From: Pontibacter mucosus
GTDB taxonomy: Bacteria > Bacteroidota > Bacteroidia > Cytophagales > Hymenobacteraceae
Assembly: GCF_003054055.1 (NCBI RefSeq)
Contig: NZ_QBKI01000002.1
Location: forward strand, 558,001-622,000
Direction: 5' to 3'
Length of the DNA: 64,000 nucleotides
The notes beneath the pieces are model-generated. The model was given only the letters and a program-made list of their open reading frames with translations, was not told the DNA's origin and searched no databases. Positions 17,247-24,839 of this stretch are shown here, in pieces. The position numbers and the translations under genes are program-made. Each line of letters begins with the position of its first letter. Position 1 is the first letter of the stretch.

Positions 17247-18635
17247 GAACTGTATTGTAATTTTTACCTCCTGCGGTACTGCCTGGCCATTTTGCGTGGC
17301 AGGTTTCCAATTGGGGCCTTCCTGCACCAGGCGCAGCGCCTCCGCATCGCAGGCAGCACAAAGGCTCTTTATCACGCGCAGGTGCTGCGGCCTGCCGTTG
17401 GTTGCTACAGTAAAGGCTACCTTTACCTTTCCCTGCTCCGGCACAGTTCTGCTGTTATCGCGGAGGTACTTTTTATACTTGTGCATGCCTGCTGCGGGCC
17501 TTGCCGGTTCTGTTTTCGGAGCGGCTGCAGTGCCGTACCCTGTCACCACCACCTCGCTCAGGGCGCGTTGGTCCGGCGCAAGCGTGATGTTCGCGGAAGT
17601 ATCGTTTCCGGACAGCGCTCTTTCTGCTGTTTCATAGCCGATGTAGCTGAAACGCAAGGTTTGATCTCCTGCTGGCACTGGCAGGCTATACTTGCCCGCA
17701 GCATCGGTGGTCACGGCGGCTGTCTGGTTTTTCAGCGTTACCACCACTCCCGGCAGCGGCTCGCCTTCCGGCGACAGCACCTGCCCGGTGATTAGCTTTT
17801 GGTTCGATGTATTCTCAGGCCTAATAGTATTAATCCCTCTGATAGTTACTCCCGCTGCTTTACCTGTCAGCGCCCGGGAGACGTCCGTTGACTCCGGCGC
17901 GAGTGCCATGGTAGGCAGTTGTTCTTTCGAAATAAAGATTTCGGAGGAATCAAACCTTATAGGCTTGCTTTCCACTACATCATCAATGCCTGCCAAAAAA
18001 CTTCGATCTGGTGGAGTTTCTTCTGCAAACCTTTCAATATCCTCCGCCAATAAGTAACAAATAACCTCTCCTTCCTCCAGCATCTCCTGGTTATACACTT
18101 TTTCCGCATCCTGTTTTACAACCGGGGAAGTATACTTTCTTCCGAGCACTACGGCTGCTATACTTGCCCCAGGAACCTGCGCTACTTCAGCGCTATCAGG
18201 TACGGTGGCTGCTGTAGAGGGTGGGGAAGGCGTGACTGTTGGCGCTGCGGCAGGCTTCACAACGGTTTCTTCCTGTGCCATCTCCGGCCCCGGCTGCTGC
18301 GAAGTATAATTATAGTATAGCACCAGTATAGCCGAGGCGGCAAGTATAAGTATAGCCGCAGCACGTTGCCAGTATCCAGGCAATACGCGCTTTTTCCCCT
18401 GCTTTACCCGGGCACTGATGCGTTTGTTGATATCGGCTACGGCAACACGGGTCTGCTGCACGTCAGCGGCGGCCATGCCTTCGAGCACGTCTGCGCACAG
18501 GGGACAGCCCAGCAGGTGCCGTTCCAACGGGTGGTGCAGGGCGGGGGGCAGGTCCCCGTGCTGGTACTGCCGCAGCAGCTCCAGCGAAGGGTGGTCGCCG
18601 TCTGGCCAAAGTATGTGGTGCTTAGCGCGTGGCAT
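17238..18635 (-). CDS. Anti-sigma factor fused to a CarboxypepD-reg-like domain and a TonB C-terminal domain
   Basis: 465 residues. Layout: cytoplasmic zinc-finger anti-sigma segment with H40-x3-C44-x2-C47; one membrane span (about 91-108); a long periplasmic linker; a stretch VSRALTGKAAGVTIRGINTI that resembles a TonB-dependent receptor plug; a carboxypeptidase-regulatory-like beta domain (about 275-365) ending SEVVVTGYG; and a TonB-like C-terminal domain (about 395-465, KVKVAFTVATNGRPQHLRVIKSL). It overlaps the upstream ECF sigma gene by 14 bases, so pairing with that sigma is very likely. The combination suggests direct sensing of an outer membrane partner. Signal unknown. Confidence 0.75.
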   Translation of the reverse strand: MPRAKHHILWPDGDHPSLELLRQYQHGDLPPALHHPLERHLLGCPLCADVLEGMAAADVQQTRVAVADINKRISARVKQGKKRVLPGYWQRAAAILILAASAILVLYYNYTSQQPGPEMAQEETVVKPAAAPTVTPSPPSTAATVPDSAEVAQVPGASIAAVVLGRKYTSPVVKQDAEKVYNQEMLEEGEVICYLLAEDIERFAEETPPDRSFLAGIDDVVESKPIRFDSSEIFISKEQLPTMALAPESTDVSRALTGKAAGVTIRGINTIRPENTSNQKLITGQVLSPEGEPLPGVVVTLKNQTAAVTTDAAGKYSLPVPAGDQTLRFSYIGYETAERALSGNDTSANITLAPDQRALSEVVVTGYGTAAAPKTEPARPAAGMHKYKKYLRDNSRTVPEQGKVKVAFTVATNGRPQHLRVIKSLCAACDAEALRLVQEGPNWKPATQNGQAVPQEVKITIQFKK

Positions 18636-19221
18636 GGTGCTTTTCCATGTAAAGTTTAAGGTTGCGTTTTCCGTTCTGGATGTAGCTTTTTACTTTGCTC
18701 AGTTCGTAGCCCGTCAAGTCAGCAATCTCGGCATAGCTTTTCTGCTGCAGGTAAAACAGGTCGATGCAAGTGCCCTGTTCCGCCGGCAGTTGCTGCAGGG
18801 CCTTTTGCAAAAGCTGCTCAGTTTCCTCGGTCTGCTCTGCCTCTGTAAGATGCAGCGGCTCGTGGTTTTCCATAAGCGGGTGCGCTGTATCTTCCTTGTA
18901 CGTGCCGGTTGCTCCTTTTTGCGCGCGCAGCTTCATCAGGCAATGGTGTTTGGTGGTGGTGTAGAGCCAGCTTTTAAAGTTACTTACCTCGTGCTGTAGC
19001 AAGGCGCTTGCCAGGTGCTCAAACAGCTGCATGGTGGCGTCCTTACTCTCTTCCTCGTCCTTCAGGTATTTCAGGCAAACCAGGTATACCATCTCCGAGT
19101 GGCGTTGAAAAAGCTCGCCCAAGTGTTCCAAGTCCCCGCTCTGCCGGTACAGGCGCAGCAACTCCGCATCCGGGGGAGGCGGCTTGGCGTTGGTGAACAG
19201 CTTGAGGAAGAAGGGCAGCAT
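18622..19221 (-). CDS. ECF-type RNA polymerase sigma factor
   Basis: 199 residues with sigma-70 region 2 (about 20-95, HSEMVYLVCLKYLKDEEESKDATMQLFEHL, then FKSWLYTTTKHHCL) and region 4 (about 140-190, LPAEQGTCIDLFYLQQKSYAEIADLTGYELSKVKSYIQNGKRNLK), with no regions 1.1 or 3. It drives its own regulon when released from the anti-sigma encoded downstream. The divergent spacer holds matching GTTTCCTA sites facing each gene, candidates for its own promoter element. Confidence 0.85.
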   Translation of the reverse strand: MLPFFLKLFTNAKPPPPDAELLRLYRQSGDLEHLGELFQRHSEMVYLVCLKYLKDEEESKDATMQLFEHLASALLQHEVSNFKSWLYTTTKHHCLMKLRAQKGATGTYKEDTAHPLMENHEPLHLTEAEQTEETEQLLQKALQQLPAEQGTCIDLFYLQQKSYAEIADLTGYELSKVKSYIQNGKRNLKLYMEKHHATR

Positions 19222-19231
19222 CAGGAGGATT

Positions 19232-19304
19232 GTTTCCTAAAGAAACTAAATTTTTTTCAGACCGACTTATGGAAAAGCTGTGGCGACTGCATCCTATAGG
19301 AAAC
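19232..19304. promoter_or_regulatory. Divergent spacer with inverted GTTTCCTA sites
   Basis: GTTTCCTA at 19232-19239 on the plus strand and the same word on the minus strand at 19304-19297. Each copy lies 83-87 bases upstream of the start codon it faces (19319 and 19221). This symmetric placement fits two promoters read by the same ECF sigma. Confidence 0.45.
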
Positions 19305-19318
19305 AAACGCACAAAGCC

Positions 19319-21181
19319 ATGAAAAAACAACTCTACACTTTGCTGCTGGCCCTGCTGATGCTGGGGCTGCACGCGCATGCACAATCCGTTACCGTAACGG
19401 GCACCGTCACCGATGCCGCCAACGGAGCTCCGCTGCCAGGAGTATCCGTCCTACAGAAAGGAACAAATTCAGGTGTCGCCACAGACAAATTTGGCAAGTA
19501 TAGCCTGCAGGTAAGCAGCGAGCAAGCCATACTTGTTTTCCGGTTTATCGGCTACCAAACCAAGGAAGTGAAGGTCGGAAAAAGGCAGGTGGTGGATGTG
19601 CAGCTTCAGGCTGATATTCATACTTTACAGGAGGTAGTGGTGACAGAATCTGTCAATGCTAAAGGTATAAGGTTGAGAGGAGCTGTCGCGGCCGGTGTTA
19701 CAGAACAGAAGCACACCAGTAACTATGTTGTCTACGACCAGGAGGTGCTGCACAACACGGAGAATTACAGCCAGATACAGGAGAGCAGGTTTCAGGACGC
19801 CAAAAAAGCTCCGCTTTCCACCTTCTCCATCGATGTGGACCGTGCCTCTTACAGCAACGTGCGCCGCTTCCTGCAACAGGGGCAAAAGCCGCCGGTAGAC
19901 GCTGTGCGCATCGAGGAAATGGTAAATTACTTCACCTACAATTATCCGCAGCCAACCGGCGAGGCGCCCTTTGCCGTGTACACCGAACTCTCCCAATGCC
20001 CCTGGAACAAAGAGAACCAACTGCTGCACATCGGCTTGCAGGGCAAGGAGATTGCAACCGATAACCTGCCGCCTTCCAACCTGGTGTTTCTGCTGGATGT
20101 GTCCGGTTCCATGGCCTCGCCAGACAAACTGCCGCTGCTCAAGTCCGGGCTAAACCTGCTGGTAGACCAGCTGCGCCCGCAGGATAAGGTAGCCATTGTG
20201 GTGTACGCCGGTGCCGCCGGGCTGGTGCTGCCCTCCACCCCCGGAAACCAGAAAGAGAAAATCTGGCAGGCTTTGGATAAACTGGAAGCGGGAGGCTCCA
20301 CGGCCGGTGGCGCAGGTATAAACCTGGCCTACCAGGTAGCGCAGGAGCAGTTCATGAAAGGCGGCAACAACCGGGTTATCCTAGCCACCGATGGTGACTT
20401 TAACGTGGGCGTAAGCAGCGATGGGGCCTTGAACCGGCTGATTGAGGAGAAGCGCGAAACCGGCATTTTTCTGACGGTGCTGGGCTTCGGAACCGGCAAC
20501 CTAAAAGACTCCCGCATGGAACAACTGGCCGATAAGGGCAACGGCAACTACGCCTACATCGACAATATCCTGGAGGCGAAAAAAGTGTTCATCAATGAGT
20601 TTGGCGGCACCCTGTTCACCATCGCCAAAGACGTAAAGCTGCAGTTGGAGTTTAACCCTGCCAAAGTAAAAGCGTACCGCCTCATCGGTTATGAAAACCG
20701 CACCCTGCAGAGCGAGGATTTTAACGATGATAAAAAAGATGCCGGAGAGCTGGGAGCCGGCCATACCGTCACGGCCCTTTACGAGATTGTACCGGTTAAC
20801 GCTAAAGGGACTAAAACAGCCCCGGTGGATGAGCTTAAGTATCAGCAGTCGCAGCTAAACAAGCAGGCCACGGACACAGACGAACTCCTGACGCTGAAGC
20901 TGCGCTACAAGGAGCCGGAAGGCAGCAAAAGCCAGCTCATTACCACCACTGTCTCGGGCAAAAGCACGGTGCAGCCTGGTCTGACCTCTGATAATTTTCG
21001 TTTTGCAGCGGCAGTAGCTTCTTTTGGTATGCTGCTCCGAGATTCAGAATTTAAGGGAAATGCCACCTACGACCAGGTGCTGGAGCTGGCGCAAAGCGCG
21101 TTAGGCAACGACGCGGAAGGCTACCGCGCAGAATTCATCAAGCTTGTAAGATCCAGAACACTGCTGAGCGACCGGCGTTAA
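19319..21181 (+). CDS. vWA-domain lipoprotein-like/exported protein (YfbK type) with CarboxypepD-reg-like domain
   Basis: 620 residues from ATG 19319, which gives a clean signal peptide ending HAHAQ; the frame is open 39 bases upstream. A carboxypeptidase-regulatory-like domain (about 22-95) ends with the LQEVVVTES hallmark. A YfbK-type N-terminal region follows (LSTFSIDVDRASYSNVRRFL), then a vWA domain with the metal-binding motif DVSGSM at 260-265, then a C-terminal YfbK-like domain. Expected in the cell envelope, binding a protein partner through a divalent metal. Divergent from, and probably co-regulated with, the ECF sigma unit. Confidence 0.82.
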   Translation: MKKQLYTLLLALLMLGLHAHAQSVTVTGTVTDAANGAPLPGVSVLQKGTNSGVATDKFGKYSLQVSSEQAILVFRFIGYQTKEVKVGKRQVVDVQLQADIHTLQEVVVTESVNAKGIRLRGAVAAGVTEQKHTSNYVVYDQEVLHNTENYSQIQESRFQDAKKAPLSTFSIDVDRASYSNVRRFLQQGQKPPVDAVRIEEMVNYFTYNYPQPTGEAPFAVYTELSQCPWNKENQLLHIGLQGKEIATDNLPPSNLVFLLDVSGSMASPDKLPLLKSGLNLLVDQLRPQDKVAIVVYAGAAGLVLPSTPGNQKEKIWQALDKLEAGGSTAGGAGINLAYQVAQEQFMKGGNNRVILATDGDFNVGVSSDGALNRLIEEKRETGIFLTVLGFGTGNLKDSRMEQLADKGNGNYAYIDNILEAKKVFINEFGGTLFTIAKDVKLQLEFNPAKVKAYRLIGYENRTLQSEDFNDDKKDAGELGAGHTVTALYEIVPVNAKGTKTAPVDELKYQQSQLNKQATDTDELLTLKLRYKEPEGSKSQLITTTVSGKSTVQPGLTSDNFRFAAAVASFGMLLRDSEFKGNATYDQVLELAQSALGNDAEGYRAEFIKLVRSRTLLSDRR

Positions 21182-21202
21182 ATCCTTGCCATCTGTATAC
21201 TT

Positions 21203-21235
21203 CAAGGGCAGCTTACAAGATGTAAGCTGCCCTTG
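21203..21235. terminator. Perfect 14-bp hairpin after the vWA gene
   Basis: CAAGGGCAGCTTAC (21203-21216) and GTAAGCTGCCCTTG (21222-21235), loop AAGAT. There is no T-run after it, so termination may need a factor. Confidence 0.65.
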
Positions 21236-21260
21236 CGATGGTGTTGAAAGTATAAAAACG

Positions 21261-21306
21261 GCCGCTGCGCCTGCTACTAAGTATAAAGTATAGCAGGCGC
21301 AGCGGC
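21261..21306. terminator. 16-bp hairpin with AAGTATA in the loop
   Basis: GCCGCTGCGCCTGCTA (21261-21276) and TAGCAGGCGCAGCGGC (21291-21306) are perfect. The loop contains AAGTATA, and A-runs lie on the left flank, giving a T-run for the minus-strand gene at 21332. Confidence 0.75.
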
Positions 21307-21331
21307 TGTTTCAATCAAAACAAAGTATAAA

Positions 21332-21769
21332 CTACCGGCCTTTTCTGCCACGGCCTTTCTGCTGCTGCTTTTTCTGTTTGATGTGCTCTGCCTTCAGTTC
21401 CTTAAACTCCTCGTTCGACACCGTTACCGTGTAGTAAAGCGAGGACAGAATCGTCACATCCAGGTCGAAATCGTATTCTATACTTAGCGAGAGTTGTTTG
21501 TCCGGGTTCAGCACGTACGCATCGTCCTCTTTATCATACACCTCAAACTCATACTCGCCTTCCTCCAGCAGCGGGTTCTGAATGCGGGCCAGTTGGTCGC
21601 CGGTGATCACAATCGGTTCGGTCAGTTCTATTTCCAAATCAAAGGGCTGAATAAAACGGCCGTCCTTTTTATGGGTGATATACTCTACCTTGCTGATGTG
21701 CAGGGCGATGTCCTGGTTCTTGTTCTCGCGGCTATACTTGATGTCGTTGATGTTTCCGATCAGCTTCAT
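21332..21769 (-). CDS. Hypothetical protein with a basic tail
   Basis: 145 residues, not recognised. The body (1-120) is acidic and predicted to be mostly beta strand (ISKVEYITHKKDGRFIQPFDLEIELTEPIVIT). The last 20 residues are strongly basic (KQKKQQQKGRGRKGR), suggesting contact with nucleic acid or membrane phosphates. No signal peptide or membrane segment. It stands alone, with an 86-base gap to the two-component genes. The start at 21769 is the only good ATG. Confidence 0.6.
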   Translation of the reverse strand: MKLIGNINDIKYSRENKNQDIALHISKVEYITHKKDGRFIQPFDLEIELTEPIVITGDQLARIQNPLLEEGEYEFEVYDKEDDAYVLNPDKQLSLSIEYDFDLDVTILSSLYYTVTVSNEEFKELKAEHIKQKKQQQKGRGRKGR

Positions 21770-21855
21770 ATACTTCTGTGCTTTGCTGGTGCAAAGGTAG
21801 TTAATAAAGCAGGACGATGCAGGTATAAAAGCGGGCGCTGGAAAGTATAAATCGA

Positions 21856-23214
21856 TTACCGGTTACGCGGAAAGCGCAGCAGAAAAGCGGTGCCCACACC
21901 CTCCGCCGACTGCACCTGAATGGAGCCTTGATGCAGCATGAGGATCTGTTTGCACAAACTCAGGCCGATGCCGGTGCCGTTTTTGCGGGTGCTGAAAAAC
22001 GGGATAAAGATCTTTTCCTGCACCTCCCGCGCCATCCCAATGCCGTTGTCCTCCATCTTGACAAACGTATTCTCTCCGGAAGTATAAGCCGATAAAACAA
22101 TAGCCGGCACCGGCTCGTTTTTCACCGCCTCGATGGCATTTACCAGCAGGTTGATGAGCACCTGGTCGAGCAGGTTCTTGTCGGCTTGCAGGCGTATGGC
22201 CGGATCATCCAGCATGATCTCCAGCGAAATGTTTTTCTGAGCCAGGGTAGGGTGCATGAGGTGCTCCAGGTTTGTGAACACTTCCTGCACCGACACATCG
22301 GCCACGTTCAGCTTGGTGATGCGGTTCAGGTTGCGGTATACTTCGGCAAAGCGCAGCAGGCCCAGGCTGCGGTTTTTGATCGTGCTCACGCTCAACTCAA
22401 AATCCTCCATGTCGTGCGCTGAGGGGCCAGTGGCGGCAGTTTCGTGCAGGCGGGTCTTCAGGGTGTCGGCCAGCGAGGCGATGGGGGCCACCGAATTCAT
22501 GATTTCGTGGGTGAGCACGTTCAGCAGCTTTTGCCAGGCCCGGGATTCGGTTTCGTCCAGCGCCTCGCTCACGTTCTGGAAGGCCACCAGTTTATAGGTA
22601 CGGTCCTCGCTGCGGAACGCCGTGGCCGAGAGCAGCACTTTCAGGGTGCTCTTCTCGAAATTCGATGTATACGCGGTGGCAATTCTGGATCGCCCGGGTT
22701 GCAGCTCCTGCACGGCCCGGTACAGCTCCTCGTCCCTTTTCTCCAGGTGGTGGATCGTTTTCATGTAGGGCAGGTGCAGGAGCTTTTTCAGCGAGTCGTT
22801 CAGCAGCACCACCTCGCCGCTTTCGACGTCGTACGACAGGATACCGGTATCGACCAGTTCCATAATCTTCTGCAGGTGCAGGTGCTGGCTTTCCTTTTCC
22901 TTGTTTATACTTTTCAGGGTGGAGTTGATCTCGTTAAAGCCCTTGTGAAGCAGCTGCAACCTGGCGTTCGGGTACTGCTCGTTGTAATACCGGGAGAAGT
23001 CGCGGTAGTGCACCGACTCGATAAACTGGCTCAATTCGTCCTGCGCCTTCCGGACGTAGCGGACCAGGTCAACGACCTGGTAGACGATGAGGGGAAGTAT
23101 AAACACCAGCGCCTCCGACCAGCCGTTCAGGATAACGATCGCCGGCGTGCTCAGGGTGAGCAGGAGCAGGAGTACCCGCCACGTGATGCTCCAGTCCAGT
23201 TGCTTAAAGCCCAT
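21856..23214 (-). CDS. Sensor histidine kinase, NtrY-like
   Basis: 452 residues. Two membrane spans near the N-terminus (about 12-30 and 33-50), a linker, a PAS-like domain (about 112-220), then the kinase core. The phospho-acceptor is H236 in LTHEIMNSVAPI. The N box is DQVLINLLVNAIEAVKN, G1 is EDNGIGM and G2 is GTGIGLSLCKQ. Only a very short loop separates the spans, so it probably senses a membrane or cytoplasmic signal. It overlaps the response regulator gene by 11 bases; the two form one operon with the regulator first. Confidence 0.88.
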   Translation of the reverse strand: MGFKQLDWSITWRVLLLLLTLSTPAIVILNGWSEALVFILPLIVYQVVDLVRYVRKAQDELSQFIESVHYRDFSRYYNEQYPNARLQLLHKGFNEINSTLKSINKEKESQHLHLQKIMELVDTGILSYDVESGEVVLLNDSLKKLLHLPYMKTIHHLEKRDEELYRAVQELQPGRSRIATAYTSNFEKSTLKVLLSATAFRSEDRTYKLVAFQNVSEALDETESRAWQKLLNVLTHEIMNSVAPIASLADTLKTRLHETAATGPSAHDMEDFELSVSTIKNRSLGLLRFAEVYRNLNRITKLNVADVSVQEVFTNLEHLMHPTLAQKNISLEIMLDDPAIRLQADKNLLDQVLINLLVNAIEAVKNEPVPAIVLSAYTSGENTFVKMEDNGIGMAREVQEKIFIPFFSTRKNGTGIGLSLCKQILMLHQGSIQVQSAEGVGTAFLLRFPRNR

Positions 23215-24562
23215 ACTTGCCTAATCGTCGGTACAGGGAGGTGCGCGTGATGCCCAGTTCTTTCGAGGCCCTGGTCAGGTTGCCGCCGTGCTTCTGCAGC
23301 ACCCGGTTAATGGTGGCCCGCTCCAGTTCCTCCAGGTTGCTCTCCTCCGTTAGCTTTTCCTCCGCAGGCGCCGTCTCGATAGGAGAGAAGAGGATGTCAT
23401 CGGGCTGCAGCACGGGGCCATCGGCCATGATCACGGCGCGCTCCATGGCATACTGCAGCTCCCGCACGTTGCCCGGAAAGTGGTATTGCAGCAGTTTCTC
23501 CTGGGTGGCTTTGCTCAGCTCCGGCACCGGCTTCATGTACTTGTCAGCGTAAACGGCAGCGAAATGGTTGGCCAGCAGCAGCATGTCCTTGCCCCGTTTG
23601 CGCAGCGGCGGTATGGTGATCTCCACCGTGTTGATGCGGTAGATGAGGTCTTTGCGGAAGCGAGACTCGTTGGCCAGCTCAGCCAGCGGCACGTTGGTGG
23701 CGCAAAGCAGACGCACGTCAATGGGGATGGGCTCGTTGGTGCCCAGGCGGATGACCTGCCGGTTCTGCAGCACGCTGAGCAGCTTGGCCTGCTGGTGCAG
23801 CGAAATGTTGCCAATCTCGTCCAGGAAAATCGTGCCGCCGCTGGCTGCCTCAAAGCGTCCGGGCCGGTCCTCGCGGGCGTCGGTAAAGGCGCCTTTCTTG
23901 TGCCCGAACAGCTCACTCTCAAAAAGCGACTCGGTCAGGGCACCCACATCCACTTTCACAAAAGGCTTGCTGGCGCGGAGGGAGTACTGGTGAATGGCCT
24001 GAGCTACCAGTTCCTTGCCCGTGCCGTTCTCCCCCAGAATCAGGATGTTGGCGTCGGTAGGGGCTACTTTTTTGATCTTCAGGAAAATATCCTGCATCGC
24101 CTCCGACTCGCCCAGCAGCTCTGAGCCAAAAAATTGCGCCGTGTTTTTTGCCGCGCTGGAAGCATCGCCCATGCTTTTCTTTCCAACGGCATCGGCCAGT
24201 ACCGTGAGCAGCTTTTCGTTGTGCCAGGGCTTTACCACAAAGTCGGCGGCGCCTTCCTTCAGGGAGCGGATGGCCAGGTCAATGTCGCCATAAGCCGTGA
24301 TCATCACCACGGCCACTTCGGGTTTTAGCTCTTTTATTTTCCGGAGCCAGTACAAGCCCTCGTTGCCCGTGTTCAGCGCGCTCTTAAAGTTCATGTCCAG
24401 CAGGATAAGGTCGAAGGGCTGTTGCCGGAGCAAGCCAGGCAGTAGGTCGGGGTTTTTCTCCGCCACGATATCCCGCACGTGAGGCCGCAGCAGCAACCGT
24501 ACAGCGGTCAGCACATCTGTATCATCATCAACAACCAGTACGGAAGCCTTTTTTAACTGCAT
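23204..24562 (-). CDS. Sigma-54-dependent response regulator, NtrC family
   Basis: 452 residues from ATG 24562; an open extension of 26 codons has no family similarity. Receiver domain (about 7-120) with phosphorylation site D56 in LILLDMNF. AAA+ domain with Walker A GENGTGKE at 177-184 and Walker B TIFLDEIGN. A Fis-type helix-turn-helix closes the protein (GGNLTRASKELGITRTSLYRRL). The sigma-54 contact loop reads GAFTDA (224-229), not the classical GAFTGA. As far as I recall this variant is common in Bacteroidota regulators, so it need not mean loss of activity. Divergent from an ABC permease with a sigma-54 promoter. Confidence 0.9.
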   Translation of the reverse strand: MQLKKASVLVVDDDTDVLTAVRLLLRPHVRDIVAEKNPDLLPGLLRQQPFDLILLDMNFKSALNTGNEGLYWLRKIKELKPEVAVVMITAYGDIDLAIRSLKEGAADFVVKPWHNEKLLTVLADAVGKKSMGDASSAAKNTAQFFGSELLGESEAMQDIFLKIKKVAPTDANILILGENGTGKELVAQAIHQYSLRASKPFVKVDVGALTESLFESELFGHKKGAFTDAREDRPGRFEAASGGTIFLDEIGNISLHQQAKLLSVLQNRQVIRLGTNEPIPIDVRLLCATNVPLAELANESRFRKDLIYRINTVEITIPPLRKRGKDMLLLANHFAAVYADKYMKPVPELSKATQEKLLQYHFPGNVRELQYAMERAVIMADGPVLQPDDILFSPIETAPAEEKLTEESNLEELERATINRVLQKHGGNLTRASKELGITRTSLYRRLGKYGL

Positions 24563-24659
24563 AGCTGTAAGATTATAGTGCCTAAATAAACTATAATTGT
24601 GCCATTGATGCAAAGCCTTAAATCTGAGCCGCAAGACCAATAGCCACTATCCTGTATGC

Positions 24660-24694
24660 GTGCGAATTCGCACACTTGTTGCGCGATTCTGCAC
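24660..24694. promoter_or_regulatory. Candidate activator-binding sites for the NtrC-like regulator
   Basis: Site 1 is the perfect palindrome GTGCGAATTCGCAC (24660-24673). Site 2, TTGCGCGATTCTGCAC (24679-24694), is an imperfect relative. They lie about 55-90 bases upstream of the sigma-54 element, the usual range for enhancer sites. Confidence 0.6.
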
Positions 24695-24748
24695 AGGGCC
24701 AAAGTATAAAATACTGGTAACTGGCTGATTTAAAAGGATATTTCGGTT

Positions 24749-24764
24749 TGGCATTCCCTGTGCA
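24749..24764 (+). promoter_or_regulatory. Sigma-54 promoter of the ABC permease gene
   Basis: TGGCAT-N5-GTGCA with GG at 24750-24751 and GC at 24762-24763, the correct spacing of the -24/-12 element (consensus TGGCAC-N5-TTGCA). Transcription should begin near 24776, about 64 bases before the start codon. Confidence 0.75.
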
Positions 24765-24839
24765 GCCGTGATAGTGCAGCTCTCTTAGACTATCTTATTG
24801 TCTCTGGAGCTGCTGCAAGTTCCCTTAACCAATAAAGCT

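Noticed and set aside
24563..24640. N-terminal extension of the NtrC-like regulator
   Set aside because: The extra 26 residues are not like a receiver domain, which begins right after MQLKKASVLVVDDD at 24562.
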